This document shows, piece after piece, positions 36,594 to 45,194 of a stretch of DNA of 64,000 nucleotides; the stretch's first letter is position 1, and every line of letters begins with the position of its first letter. The position numbers and the translations under genes were made by a program. The DNA lies in contig JADZEE010000044.1 in assembly GCA_020850735.1 (NCBI GenBank), positions 62,001 through 126,000 of the forward strand, read 5' to 3'. The notes beneath the pieces were generated by a model, which made no database searches, was not told the DNA's origin, and saw nothing but the letters and a program-made list of their open reading frames with translations. The DNA comes from Gammaproteobacteria bacterium. Its GTDB lineage: Bacteria; Pseudomonadota; Gammaproteobacteria; JADZEE01.

Positions 36594-37403
36594 TCAACTC
36601 ACGGGCAGTAAACGCACCAGCCCGGTGAGGCTGAACCAGGCGGCGAGATTGTTGATGGCGTGCACGCCGAGCGGCATGAGCACCGAATCGGCAGCCAGCC
36701 GGGCATAGCCGAGCAGCAGACCCAGACCGAACACGTACACCAGCTCGCCACTGTGACCGTCGCCGCCGACGTGCAGCAGCGTCCACAGGACCGCGCTCAC
36801 GGCAACCGGGACGAAAGTGCCGCCGCGCAGGCTCTCGAGGCCGCTCAGTACGAACCCGCGAAACAGGATTTCCTCGGTGAGCGGCGCGACCACGACGAAC
36901 ACGAGCAGCAGCGACAGCGGCCATGACTGCAAGCGGAACAGCGCCAGCCAGTGCTCGGGGTAAGGCGAGATTCCGGCAGCGAGGCACAAGGCGTCGTAGC
37001 CGATCATGAGCAGCATCACAGCGCCGAGCCAGGGCAGCAGACCGCCTACGCGCACCGGGCGCAGCGCCAGGTAGTCGGCCAGTGACGGGCCGCCGCGCGC
37101 CAGCACGGCCGCGCCGACCAGCGCGAGCACGACCACACCCGCCGCACTCGTCCCGACGTTGAACAGCAGCACCTCGTCGGTGGCCAGATCGGCGAACGCC
37201 GTGCCGGCGAGACCGGCCTGGATCATCACCACACACCCGATGGGAGCGAGCAGGTAACCGACCGCGACGATGCCGAAGCCGATGAGCAGCGTGGACCACG
37301 GCCCCCACGGGCCGCGGCCCGTTGGTGCGACGACGACCTCGGCGTGCCCTTCGATCCCGGCAGCCGGCGTCCGCATGCTTTCCGTTCGTGCGTCGGCCGG
37401 CAC
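36594..37403 (-). CDS. CPBP family intramembrane metalloprotease
   Basis: About 269 residues from GTG 37403, or 260 from ATG 37376. Several membrane segments surround the family motifs: TEEILFRGFVLSGLESL (EExxxR), LWTLLHVG (first His region) and GVHAINNLAAW (second HxxxN-like motif). CPBP proteins are CAAX-prenyl-protease relatives in the inner membrane, some of which protect against bacteriocins or process peptides. The gene begins 3 bp after the hflC stop, so it is likely co-transcribed with hflK-hflC. Confidence 0.85.
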   Translation of the reverse strand: MPADARTESMRTPAAGIEGHAEVVVAPTGRGPWGPWSTLLIGFGIVAVGYLLAPIGCVVMIQAGLAGTAFADLATDEVLLFNVGTSAAGVVVLALVGAAVLARGGPSLADYLALRPVRVGGLLPWLGAVMLLMIGYDALCLAAGISPYPEHWLALFRLQSWPLSLLLVFVVVAPLTEEILFRGFVLSGLESLRGGTFVPVAVSAVLWTLLHVGGDGHSGELVYVFGLGLLLGYARLAADSVLMPLGVHAINNLAAWFSLTGLVRLLPVS

Positions 37404-37406
37404 GCC

Positions 37407-38363
37407 TCAGCGGCTCATGCCCTTGAGATAGCGGTACACCTCGCTGTCCGTGGACAGGATCAGCGTGGTTTGATCATCGACGATGGTCTTGTAGGTATCC
37501 ATCGTGCGGATGAACTGATAAAAATCCACCGCCGCCGCACTGCGGTTGTACGCGCTGGCGTAGATCGCGGTCGCCTCGGCATCGGCTTCACCGCGGATCT
37601 CCTCCACGCGACGGTAGGCCTCGGATCGGATCTTGTTGAGATCACGCTCGCGATTGCCGCGGATGCGCGCTGCTTCGCCGTTGCCCTCGGAACGGAACCG
37701 TTCGGCGATCTGGCGGCGTTCGCTGATCATGCGATCGTAGATCTTCGGCCGCACGCTCTCGTTGTAATTGATGCGCTTGAAGCGGATGTCGAGCAGCTCG
37801 ATGCCAAAGACCGCGATCTTGGGCGCGGCGGCCGCAAAGATCTCGTCCTCGACCTTCTGCCGGCCCTTGTCTATGGGCACGAGAGCGCCGACGACGTTGT
37901 TCGCGTCGGCGAGCGTGCTGTCCTGCAGCGGCACGCGATCCCGGGTCGTGCGGATGATTTCGATGAGCTCGTGTTTGGCCACCGCATTGCGGGTTTCGCT
38001 GCCGAGAATGTCGTCGAGTCGCGATTGGGCGCTGCGCTCGTCGCGCAGGCGCAGGAAATAGGGCAGCGGATCGGTGATGCGCCAGCGCGCGAACAGGTCG
38101 ACCGAGATATAGAGCTTGTCCTTGGTCGGCATGTCGCTCGGATTACCGTCCCACTCGAGCACGCGTTTGTCGATCCGGTTGACCTCCTGGATCAGGGGTA
38201 CTTTCACCTTCAGACCGGCCTCGGTGATGGGCTCGCCGACCGGGCGTCCGAACTGCGTGACGATCACCTGCTCGATCTCGCCGACGCTGTAGAACGGATT
38301 GGCGACGACCAGCACCGCGAGCGCGAGCAGCACCAGACCGAGCAGCAGTCGCGGCGCGTTCAT
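37407..38363 (-). CDS. hflC: FtsH protease modulator HflC
   Basis: A 318-residue SPFH/stomatin-family protein: one N-terminal membrane anchor (LLLGLVLLALAVLVVANPFY), then the SPFH domain and the coiled-coil EGNGEAARIRGNRERDLNKIRSEAYRR-type region, shown by RSEGNGEAARIRGN and DLNKIRSEAYRRVEEIRGEA. With HflK it forms a periplasmic cage around FtsH that tunes degradation of membrane proteins. Its ATG overlaps the hflK stop (ATGA, 38360-38363). Confidence 0.93.
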   Translation of the reverse strand: MNAPRLLLGLVLLALAVLVVANPFYSVGEIEQVIVTQFGRPVGEPITEAGLKVKVPLIQEVNRIDKRVLEWDGNPSDMPTKDKLYISVDLFARWRITDPLPYFLRLRDERSAQSRLDDILGSETRNAVAKHELIEIIRTTRDRVPLQDSTLADANNVVGALVPIDKGRQKVEDEIFAAAAPKIAVFGIELLDIRFKRINYNESVRPKIYDRMISERRQIAERFRSEGNGEAARIRGNRERDLNKIRSEAYRRVEEIRGEADAEATAIYASAYNRSAAAVDFYQFIRTMDTYKTIVDDQTTLILSTDSEVYRYLKGMSR

Positions 38364-39349
38364 CGCGGCTCTCCCGCCGGCACCGCCGGGAGCGTCGCGG
38401 GATGCGCCGATTCCAGGTGCAGCAGCGGCAACAGCTGACTGGCGTTCTCGTCGACGATGATCTTGGACCGCAGCCGCGGCAATACCTCCTGCAGCGTCTC
38501 CAGGTAGATGCGCCGGCGGGTCACCTCGGGGGCTTTCACGTATTCGGCTAGCACGGAGTTGAAACGCGCCACGTCACCTTCGGCTTCGTTCACGCGCTTG
38601 AGTTTGTAGCCCTCCGCTTCGCGGATCCTCTGGTCCTTCTCACCCTCCGCGAGCGGAATGAGCTTGTTGTACTCCCGCCGCGCCTCGTTGATCAGCTTCT
38701 CCTTCTCCTGCTGCGCCTGATTGACCTCGTTGAAGGACTCCTGCACCGGTGCGGGCGGGTTGATGTTCTTGAGCTGTACCTGATCGATCGAGATACCCAT
38801 CTCGTAGCGGGTCGAAAGCTCCTGCATTTTCGTCAGCGCCTCGGCTTCGATTTCCTGCCGGCCGATGGTGATCACCTCGTCGACGGTCCGATCGCCGACC
38901 ACCTCGCGCATCACCGACTCGGAGACGTCGCGCAGGGTGTCCTCGGGGGCGCGCACGACGAACAGAAAGTGCTCGGGTTCGGCCACCCGGTACTGGACCA
39001 CCCATTCGACCAGGGCGGCGTTGAGATCGCCGGTGACCATCTCGCTTTCCCGGCGCGGATCGCGCGGGATCTGGTAGACATTGGTGCCGCCCGGTGTGGC
39101 AAAGCCGAACTCGAGCTTGAGCTGGCGCTTGACCGGGACCAAGGTCGCGACGTCGATTCCCAGCGGCAGCTTCAGGTGGAGCCCGGGCGGGACTTCCTTG
39201 AGGAACTTGCCGAAGCGCTGGACCACCGCGACCGAATCGCTCGGGACGGTGTACAGCGCCGACCACACCGCGACCACCAGCACGATGGCGAGCGGCACGA
39301 CCCGGGCAAAACCCGAGTGCAGCTGATTGACCAGTTCCCGTGGTTCCAT
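38360..39349 (-). CDS. hflK: FtsH protease modulator HflK
   Basis: A 329-residue SPFH protein with a membrane anchor at about 15-34 (VVPLAIVLVVAVWSALYTV), SPFH domain and coiled coil (NEVNQAQQEKEKLINEARRE). It is shorter than E. coli HflK (about 419) because the Gly/Pro-rich cytosolic N-terminus is missing. It partners HflC as regulator of FtsH. The M48 protease gene lies 100 bp upstream in the same direction, grouping membrane-proteostasis functions together. Confidence 0.92.
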   Translation of the reverse strand: MEPRELVNQLHSGFARVVPLAIVLVVAVWSALYTVPSDSVAVVQRFGKFLKEVPPGLHLKLPLGIDVATLVPVKRQLKLEFGFATPGGTNVYQIPRDPRRESEMVTGDLNAALVEWVVQYRVAEPEHFLFVVRAPEDTLRDVSESVMREVVGDRTVDEVITIGRQEIEAEALTKMQELSTRYEMGISIDQVQLKNINPPAPVQESFNEVNQAQQEKEKLINEARREYNKLIPLAEGEKDQRIREAEGYKLKRVNEAEGDVARFNSVLAEYVKAPEVTRRRIYLETLQEVLPRLRSKIIVDENASQLLPLLHLESAHPATLPAVPAGEPR

Positions 39350-39448
39350 GGCTGTACCAACCTGGGTCGTGCGGTATGAACTGTCAGCCTAACCCCAAGC
39401 CGCGGCGTTGGCGAGCGTGCCGGTGCTGCCCGCCATGGGCACGGGCGC

Positions 39449-40297
39449 TCACTCGTGCAGCACATCGGGCAGTGGGATCAACGGCCCGGCGTGCCCGCCC
39501 CCGTGGTTGCGGATGCGCTCTAGCCGGTCGCTGGTCAGCGGATGGGTGTTGAGAAAAGCGGGCGGCTCGGCCGGCCCCCGGGCACGCAGCGCCACGAACA
39601 GATCGCCGGTGCCGCCGACGTGGCCGTAGACCCTGGTCAGCGCACGCAGCGCCTGGGCATCGGCGCGCGTCTCCTGGTGGCGGCTGAACGTGAGGGTGGT
39701 CAGCGCGCCGGCTCGGCCGAGAACGTTGTCGAACAGGCTGCTGTCGGTCAGGCCGGCGAGGCTCGCCAGACCCAGGCTCACCGTGAGACCGCGGCCGAGG
39801 GCGGTGATGGGATCCCGATGCTTCACGTGGGCGATCTCGTGTGCGATCACCATCGCCAGGGCGTTCTCGCTGTGCAACTCCTCCAGCAGCCCCCGGTAGA
39901 CGAACACGTGCCCGCCGAGGGTGGCGAAAGCATTCACCGCACCGTCGTCGACATAGTGGACGGTGATCTCCATGCCCGCGGGCAGATCTTCGGCGGCGGC
40001 CAGACGCTCGCCCAGTCCCCGCAGGTACGCGACCCTCGCGGCGTCGCTCGGCGCAGCGTCCGCACCAGCGAACCAGTCTGCGTAGCGGTCCACCAGCGCC
40101 AGCTCGACTCCGAACGGTATGTAGCGGGCGACGTACTCGGCCGAATACGCGAGCGCGCCCACGATCAGCACGATCGTGCCGATTACCCCGGTCGTGAGCA
40201 ATGCGAATTCCCGCAGCGGGTGCACGCGGCTGTAGTTGATGCCCTCAGGGATCTCGGCGTTCTCGTACAACGCCGGGGTCAGGTCTTCAGTCTTCAA
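39449..40297 (-). CDS. M48 family metalloprotease, start merged with a repeat element
   Basis: Up to 282 residues. HEIAHVKHRD (zinc HExxH) and ETRADAQAL (third ligand Glu) identify an M48/Ste24-like protease; one membrane segment is FALLTTGVIGTIVLIVGALA. The open frame begins at TTG 40297 inside the 84-bp repeat, so its first eight residues (KTEDLTP) are repeat-encoded. The conserved-looking N-terminus YENAEIPEGINYSR begins directly after the repeat; TTG 40270 or GTG 40225 could instead be the start. No ribosome-binding site is visible at any of them. It lies upstream of hflK-hflC and probably takes part in membrane-protein quality control. Confidence 0.82.
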   Translation of the reverse strand: MKTEDLTPALYENAEIPEGINYSRVHPLREFALLTTGVIGTIVLIVGALAYSAEYVARYIPFGVELALVDRYADWFAGADAAPSDAARVAYLRGLGERLAAAEDLPAGMEITVHYVDDGAVNAFATLGGHVFVYRGLLEELHSENALAMVIAHEIAHVKHRDPITALGRGLTVSLGLASLAGLTDSSLFDNVLGRAGALTTLTFSRHQETRADAQALRALTRVYGHVGGTGDLFVALRARGPAEPPAFLNTHPLTSDRLERIRNHGGGHAGPLIPLPDVLHE

Positions 40298-40359
40298 TGC
40301 GGCGAAGCCCGGTGGCTGCGGGACGCGGTGCGGAATTGAAGACTGAAGATCTGACCCCC
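40276..40359. repeat. Inverted-repeat element, 84-bp class, copy 1
   Basis: 24-bp left arm GGGGTCAGGTCTTCAGTCTT... and matching inverted right arm (one mismatch), with a 36-bp G/C-rich centre. It overlaps the 3' end of the YbjQ-like gene and the apparent 5' end of the M48 gene. Confidence 0.9.
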
Positions 40360-40808
40360 TTTACTTGAATCAGGGCGGTACCATAGGCGTACACCTCCAC
40401 CGATCCGATCTGATCGCGTCCGGTGCCTTTGGAGATCGACGCCGTCTCGAGCTTGACGTTGACAATCATGGTCGCGCCCAGCCGTTCGGCTTCTTCCTTC
40501 ATCCGCAGGATGGCTTCGCGGCGCGCCCGCTCGATGAGGGACTCGAAGGCCGACACACGGCCACCGACGAGCAGACGCAAGCTCGCGAGGATACGCTTGA
40601 AGTAATCGACCGACACGACGACGTTGCCGGATACCAGCGCGACGTCGGTCGGCGTGTCGAGCGGCGGCGCAAAGCGCGTACTGAACGACAGCACGTGCCG
40701 CAGCCGGGCCTCACGCTCACGGATCGACTTGAAATGGCGCAGCTCGGCCGCGCGACCGAACAGGTAACCTGCCACCAGCAGCACCAGGAACAGCAGCAGA
40801 TCGAACAC
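40287..40808 (-). CDS. YbjQ-like domain protein with membrane anchor, C-terminus formed by a repeat
   Basis: A 173-residue protein from GTG 40808: membrane anchor (FDLLLFLVLLVAGYLFG), a charged linker, then a heavy-metal-binding-like YbjQ domain (DVALVSGNVVVSVDYFKRIL, ERARREAILRMKEEAERLGA, GSVEVYAYGTALI). The last roughly 25 residues (after ALIQVK: GVRSSVFNSAPRP...) are translated from the 84-bp repeat, so insertion probably replaced the native end. Function of YbjQ proteins is unknown. It begins 10 bp after the stop of a soluble YbjQ protein, giving a tandem pair. Confidence 0.8.
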   Translation of the reverse strand: MFDLLLFLVLLVAGYLFGRAAELRHFKSIREREARLRHVLSFSTRFAPPLDTPTDVALVSGNVVVSVDYFKRILASLRLLVGGRVSAFESLIERARREAILRMKEEAERLGATMIVNVKLETASISKGTGRDQIGSVEVYAYGTALIQVKGVRSSVFNSAPRPAATGLRRIED

Positions 40809-40818
40809 GGCGGTGGCC

Positions 40819-41133
40819 CTACTCGAGCACGACCGCGGTGCCGTAGACAAACAGCTCCGCGGCACCGGAGGTGATCGAGGAGGTCGAGAAACGCACGTTG
40901 AGCACCGCGTTGGCGCCGATGGCCTCGGCCTGCGCGAGCATGCGCGCTGTGGCCTCCTCGCGCGCTTCGGTCAGCAGCTCGGTGTAGGCCTTGAGCTCGC
41001 CACCGACGATGTTCTTCAGCCCGGCGAGTAGATCCTTGCCGAGGTGCTTCGCACGCACGGTGTTCCCCTGCACCATGCCCAGGTGCCTGACGATCCGGCG
41101 GTCCGGCAGTATTTCCATGTTGCTGACGATCAT
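40819..41133 (-). CDS. YbjQ/UPF0145 family protein
   Basis: A 104-residue protein from ATG 41133 with AGGAG eight bases upstream. MIVSNMEILPDRRIVRHLGMV, the ARAEA-like amphipathic segment TEAREEATARMLAQAEAIGA and the end AAELFVYGTAVVLE define the family, which forms pentameric rings in known structures. Its function is not established. It heads a pair with the membrane-anchored YbjQ-like protein. Confidence 0.9.
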   Translation of the reverse strand: MIVSNMEILPDRRIVRHLGMVQGNTVRAKHLGKDLLAGLKNIVGGELKAYTELLTEAREEATARMLAQAEAIGANAVLNVRFSTSSITSGAAELFVYGTAVVLE

Positions 41134-41223
41134 CGGCGGCTCCTTTGACGAGGTCGCGAGACGGCCCGGCCGTGACTGCAAGCGCATACACCCGGGGCCA
41201 GATGCCGGTAATGCGCCGTACCC

Positions 41224-41958
41224 TCAGAACGGCTCCTTGTGCACGCGCAGATCGAGCTCGTGACTCCAGCCGTTGCGCGGCTGGCGGTACAGAAAGCGGA
41301 AGGCGTCGACGATCGCATCGAGGCCGATGAGGCCGTCCTCGCCGCGTTGCTTCGCGAGCTCAGGCCAGCGCTGCTCGATCTTGTCGCCGGCGATACCCCC
41401 GTCGATGACCACGTGCGCGACGTGGATGCCCTGCGGCCCGAAGTCGCGCGCCATGGCCTGAGCGAAGTTGCGCAGCGCGCCCTTGGCGGCGGTGAAAGCA
41501 TAGAAGTTCGGCCGCCCACGCATCGAGGCGCTGGCGCCGGTGAACAGCACCGTGCCCGCGCCGTTGGGGAGCATGCCCCGCGCCGCCTCGCGGCCGAACA
41601 GGAAGCCGCCGAAACAGCCGATCCGCCAGCACTCCTCGAAGCGGGCGGCGTCCAGATCGAGCAGACCGCCGGGCATGTTGTTACCCGCGTTGTAGATCGC
41701 GAGATCGATCGGTCCCGGTCCCTCCGCAGCCGCCCGTTCGAAAAGGGCGACGACTTCGCGCTCGCGCGTGGCGTCCGTAACTACCGCCGTCGCCGTTCCG
41801 CCCTCGGCGTTGATGGCGTCGGCCACCGCCCGCAACTTCGCCTCCGTCCGACCGGCGACGAACACGTGCAGATCCTCGCGGGCGAAGCCCTGGCAGAGCC
41901 GGGCACCGAGCCCGCGCTGCGGTCCCACTCCGATGATGACGGCGGTCCTGTCGGCCAC
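41224..41958 (-). CDS. SDR-family protein with atypical active site
   Basis: A 244-residue Rossmann protein starting MADRTAVIIGVGPQRGLGARL, with NAGNN and GASASMRG. Where classical SDRs have YxxxK this one has FTAAK (within NFYAFTAAKGALRN), so the catalytic Tyr is Phe, with a Tyr two residues earlier. The following GPQGIHVAHVVIDGGI is typical of a known SDR subgroup that shares this change. Whether it catalyses redox chemistry is unclear. It is divergent from the RidA gene, with a repeat element between. Confidence 0.85.
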   Translation of the reverse strand: MADRTAVIIGVGPQRGLGARLCQGFAREDLHVFVAGRTEAKLRAVADAINAEGGTATAVVTDATREREVVALFERAAAEGPGPIDLAIYNAGNNMPGGLLDLDAARFEECWRIGCFGGFLFGREAARGMLPNGAGTVLFTGASASMRGRPNFYAFTAAKGALRNFAQAMARDFGPQGIHVAHVVIDGGIAGDKIEQRWPELAKQRGEDGLIGLDAIVDAFRFLYRQPRNGWSHELDLRVHKEPF

Positions 41959-42007
41959 GGCGGTGCTCCTGCTGTCCGGGATGGAGTGTCAGGGTACCGG
42001 AAACGCC

Positions 42008-42091
42008 GGGGTCAGGTCTTCAGTCTTCAATACGGCAAGCACCGGCGTCTGCCAAACGCGGCGCGGAATAGAAGACTGAAGACCTGACCCC
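42008..42091. repeat. Inverted-repeat element, 84-bp class, copy 2
   Basis: Same arms as copy 1 with two differences in the right arm's inner end. It sits in the divergent gap between the SDR and RidA genes, 49 bp from one start and 69 bp from the other. Confidence 0.9.
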
Positions 42092-42160
42092 GATCTTGGC
42101 CGCACGCGCGCCGATGCGCTACGCTCGGCACCTCGTGCCACGCGCAAGGATCCGCCCGCC

Positions 42161-42565
42161 ATGAAAATCGAACACCTGAGCCCGGACACCCTGTTCGACA
42201 GCCGCCCCTACGCCTTCACCCAAGTCGTGGCGAGCGAGGGCAAACGCTTGATCCACTGCGCCGGTCAGACCGCCTGGGACCGCCACCAGAACCTCATCGG
42301 CGCGGGCGATCTCGGCGCGCAGACCCGCTGTGCGCTCGAGAACCTGCGCCACGCGCTCGCCGCCGCCGGCGCCTCCCCGGCGAACGTCGTGCGCATCCGC
42401 ACCTATATTCCCCAATATCAGCCGGCCATGCTGGAGATCGTGAGTCCGGTCTTCGCAGGATTCTTTGCCCCCGCCCCGGCACCAGCCAACACGCTGATCG
42501 GTGTCCAGGCCCTGGCGCTGCCGGAATTCCTGATCGAGATCGAGGCGACCGCGGTCGTCGACTGA
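42161..42565 (+). CDS. RidA/YjgF family protein
   Basis: A 134-residue protein: LIHCAGQTAWDRHQNLIGAGD, QTRCALENLRHALAAAGA, and VVRIRTYIPQY, the usual RidA pattern ending LIEIEATAV. The family includes enamine/imine deaminases that clear reactive 2-aminoacrylate, plus subgroups tied to catabolic operons. This one lacks the Arg of the strict RidA signature in the region seen as LALPEFLIEIEA, so it may belong to another subgroup. It is followed 10 bp later by an alpha/beta hydrolase gene. Confidence 0.85.
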   Translation: MKIEHLSPDTLFDSRPYAFTQVVASEGKRLIHCAGQTAWDRHQNLIGAGDLGAQTRCALENLRHALAAAGASPANVVRIRTYIPQYQPAMLEIVSPVFAGFFAPAPAPANTLIGVQALALPEFLIEIEATAVVD

Positions 42566-42575
42566 GAACACGACG

Positions 42576-43379
42576 ATGTCGGGCGTACGACGCGTTTCGA
42601 TCGACGTCGATGGCGTGCACGTCGAGGGCACGGAGCCCGGGGCCGATCGGACCCGATCGACACCGATCCTGTGCGTACACGGCGGCTGCCACGCGAGCTG
42701 GTGCTGGGATGGCTGGCTGGAGTATTTCGCCACCCATGGCCGGCCCGCGTATGCGCTCGACTGGTACCACCATGGCCGCTCACGGTCACTCGCGCCGGCC
42801 GAGTTCGTCCAGCGCAGCATCGGCGACGTGTGCGAGGAAATCGGCAAGGTCATCGACCATCTCGGCACCGCGCCCGTACTGATCGGACACAGTATGGGCG
42901 GGCTCGCGGTCCAGGCCTGGGCGGCGCAGCACACGGCAGCCGCGCTGGTGCTGCTCACGCCAGCCGCACCGGCGCAAGTAGGCGGCGCGCCGATCGAGCT
43001 GCCGTTTGCGCTCGACGAGACCATGCCGTTTGCGCCGCCGCCGCTGGCGATCGCCCGGGAGATGTTCTTCCACGGTGTGCCCGTCGAAACGGCTGAGCGC
43101 CTCCACGCCCGTCTGTGCGCCGAGTCGCCGCGCGCCGTGCTTGAAGCGACCCGGCACATCCTGTCCATCGATACCGCCCGCGTCACCGCCCCGATGCTCG
43201 TGTTCGCCGGGGAGCTCGACTTCCTCACCCCGCCCGATCTGGTCGCGCGCCTCGCCAGGCACTACGGCGCGGATTACACCTGTCTGCCCGGCCGCGGACA
43301 CAGCGTGCTCGTGGAGCCGGGCTGGCGCGAAACCGCCGCCGCCATCACGACCTGGCTTGACGGTCCGCTCGCGACGTAG
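42576..43379 (+). CDS. Alpha/beta hydrolase
   Basis: A 267-residue hydrolase with ILCVHGGCHASWCWDGWLEY (oxyanion-hole region), nucleophile elbow GHSMGG, acid residue in FAGELDFLTPP and base His in GRGHSVLVEPG. Substrate could be an ester or amide. It is probably co-transcribed with the RidA-like gene, and its end faces the nitronate monooxygenase-like gene with a repeat element in between. Confidence 0.88.
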   Translation: MSGVRRVSIDVDGVHVEGTEPGADRTRSTPILCVHGGCHASWCWDGWLEYFATHGRPAYALDWYHHGRSRSLAPAEFVQRSIGDVCEEIGKVIDHLGTAPVLIGHSMGGLAVQAWAAQHTAAALVLLTPAAPAQVGGAPIELPFALDETMPFAPPPLAIAREMFFHGVPVETAERLHARLCAESPRAVLEATRHILSIDTARVTAPMLVFAGELDFLTPPDLVARLARHYGADYTCLPGRGHSVLVEPGWRETAAAITTWLDGPLAT

Positions 43380-43394
43380 GGGTCGCACGACGTA

Positions 43395-43478
43395 GGGGTC
43401 GGGTCTTCAGTCTTCCATGCGGCGAAAACAGGTGTCGGCAGAACGCCGCGCGGAATTGAAGACTGAAGACCTGACCCC
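43395..43478. repeat. Inverted-repeat element, 84-bp class, copy 3
   Basis: Arms GGGGTCGGGTCTTCAGTCTT... and its near inverse, same 84-bp length. It lies between two convergent genes (stops at 43379 and 43516), where its hairpin could act as a bidirectional terminator. Confidence 0.9.
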
Positions 43479-43515
43479 GTAATCTTCGATACTTCCGGCG
43501 CGCACCGTGCCCCGT

Positions 43516-44520
43516 TCAGCCCCCGCTCAACTCCGCAACGACGGCCCGCGCCTCGGCCATGATGTCGTTGACGATCTGCGCGGCCGGTCGGATGTCGTGG
43601 ACGAGACCGCATGATTCGCCCGCGTACAGGGCCATGTCATCGACGTCGCCGGTGAACTCGGGCATGGGCGGAAAGACGGAGTAGCGCACTGCGTCGATGG
43701 TGTCGCCGGCCACTCGCATCCGGCCGTTCACCTCGCCTTCACCCGGGCGCTGGCCGGGCGGCGGTGAGCCTGCGGCCTCCCACACGGCGACTGCGCGGTT
43801 GCGCAACACCCGATGCGCCGCGTCGGGCCAGCCGATGTCAAACAGCGTGGTGTACACGGTTTCGTGCGACTGGCTGGCGACGATGCGTTCCTTGTACGCG
43901 TACGCCACGGCGCACTCCTCGCTGGCGAGAAAGCGTGTGCCCATCGAAACGGCCTGCGCACCGAGCCCGAGCGCAGCGACCAGACCGCGCCCGTCAGCGA
44001 CACCGCCCGCCGCGACCACCGGCACCGGCGTCACGGCCTGCACGGTTTCCGGCACGATGGCCGTCAGCGCCACCGTGCTCTTGACGTGTCCGCCCGCTTC
44101 CATGCCCTGGGCGATGATCCCGTCCACCCCCGCAGCGACCGCAGCGGACGCCTCTTCGGCCGATCCGACCTGGAGAAACACCTTCATTCCACGCCGGTGC
44201 GCGTCCGCCACGTACGGTTTCGGGTCGCCCCAGAACAACACGAGCACCGGCACCCGCGCGTCCATGCAGACCTCGATCTGACCTTCCCCCAGCATCGGCA
44301 GAATGATGTTCGCGCCGAACGGTCGGTCGGTCTGGCTGCGCAGCCGCGCGATCTCCGCGCGCATGAATTCCGTGGGCAGACCGCCGAAGCCGAGCACACC
44401 GAGCCCACCGGCATTCGAAACGGCGGCCGCGAGCTCAGGCCCTGACATATTGCCGCCCATCCCGGCGGAAAAGATCGGGTACTCGATCCCGAGTGAACGG
44501 CACAGCGCGGTTTTCAGCAT
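43516..44520 (-). CDS. Nitronate monooxygenase-like FMN enzyme (NPD family)
   Basis: A 334-residue TIM-barrel flavoprotein from ATG 44520 with AAGGAG upstream. IEYPIFSAGMGGNMSGPELA, GVDGIIAQGMEAGGHV and VVAAGGVADGRGL mark the 2-nitropropane dioxygenase/enoyl-reductase II family. The QGxEAGGH motif carries the His associated with nitronate oxidation. It may detoxify nitronates or reduce enoyl groups; the context does not decide. Confidence 0.87.
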   Translation of the reverse strand: MLKTALCRSLGIEYPIFSAGMGGNMSGPELAAAVSNAGGLGVLGFGGLPTEFMRAEIARLRSQTDRPFGANIILPMLGEGQIEVCMDARVPVLVLFWGDPKPYVADAHRRGMKVFLQVGSAEEASAAVAAGVDGIIAQGMEAGGHVKSTVALTAIVPETVQAVTPVPVVAAGGVADGRGLVAALGLGAQAVSMGTRFLASEECAVAYAYKERIVASQSHETVYTTLFDIGWPDAAHRVLRNRAVAVWEAAGSPPPGQRPGEGEVNGRMRVAGDTIDAVRYSVFPPMPEFTGDVDDMALYAGESCGLVHDIRPAAQIVNDIMAEARAVVAELSGG

Positions 44521-44677
44521 TGCAGCACTCCTTCGGTAGCACACAGATATCGACCTGGCGAATCGGAACGCCGGGCACTTTTCGACTTACGGCTCAGCGG
44601 CCCCGGGCGCCCGAGCGCGTGGCACCGGCGTGTCACCCGGGCGCAAGCGCGCCAGTTAGGCGCCGAGGATACCGTCT

Positions 44678-45187
44678 TCATCGATCCAGGTAACGCCAGC
44701 CGGCACGCTGCGCCGTCACCACGATCTGCGCGCAGGCCTCGGCGTCCGAAGCGGGGTAGTGATGGCGCAGCGGGATCGACAGGTGCCGGCATACGTCCGG
44801 CAGCCTGGTCGGCCGAATGCCCCACAGCCGGCGGGCGAGATCCACGGTGCACACGAACGGCAGTGACGGATCGCGCAGGCAATGGCTGCGGCAGCAGGCA
44901 TTCAGTACCCGCCGGTCGAAGCTTGCGTTGTGTGCCGCCAGGTAATCCACTCCCTCGAGCACCTCGACCAGCGCCGGCCACGCCTGCGCGAAGGTCGGCG
45001 CAGTTTCGACATCCTTCCAACTGAGACCGTGAATGTGCGTGAAAAAGAAATCACGGCTTGGCGGGCGGATCAGCCGGCGCTCACGCCGCACGATACGCCC
45101 GTGTTCGACCCGCACGAGGCCGACCGCACAGGCGCTGTCGGCACCGTGATTGGCGGTCTCGAAATCGATCGCAGTGAACGTTTCCAT
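44678..45187 (-). CDS. DnaQ-like 3'-5' exonuclease
   Basis: A 169-residue protein from ATG 45187 (METFTAIDFETANHGADSAC). The DEDDh exonuclease motifs are visible: AIDFETA (Exo I), YLAAHNASFDRRVL (Exo II) and HHYPASDAEACAQI (Exo III with His and Asp). It resembles stand-alone epsilon-like exonucleases. The 60-bp repeat begins 8 bp upstream of the ATG, so no ribosome-binding site remains; an in-frame reading into the repeat (KTEDLTPR) exists but is unlikely to be native. Confidence 0.88.
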   Translation of the reverse strand: METFTAIDFETANHGADSACAVGLVRVEHGRIVRRERRLIRPPSRDFFFTHIHGLSWKDVETAPTFAQAWPALVEVLEGVDYLAAHNASFDRRVLNACCRSHCLRDPSLPFVCTVDLARRLWGIRPTRLPDVCRHLSIPLRHHYPASDAEACAQIVVTAQRAGWRYLDR

Positions 45188-45194
45188 AGCACGG

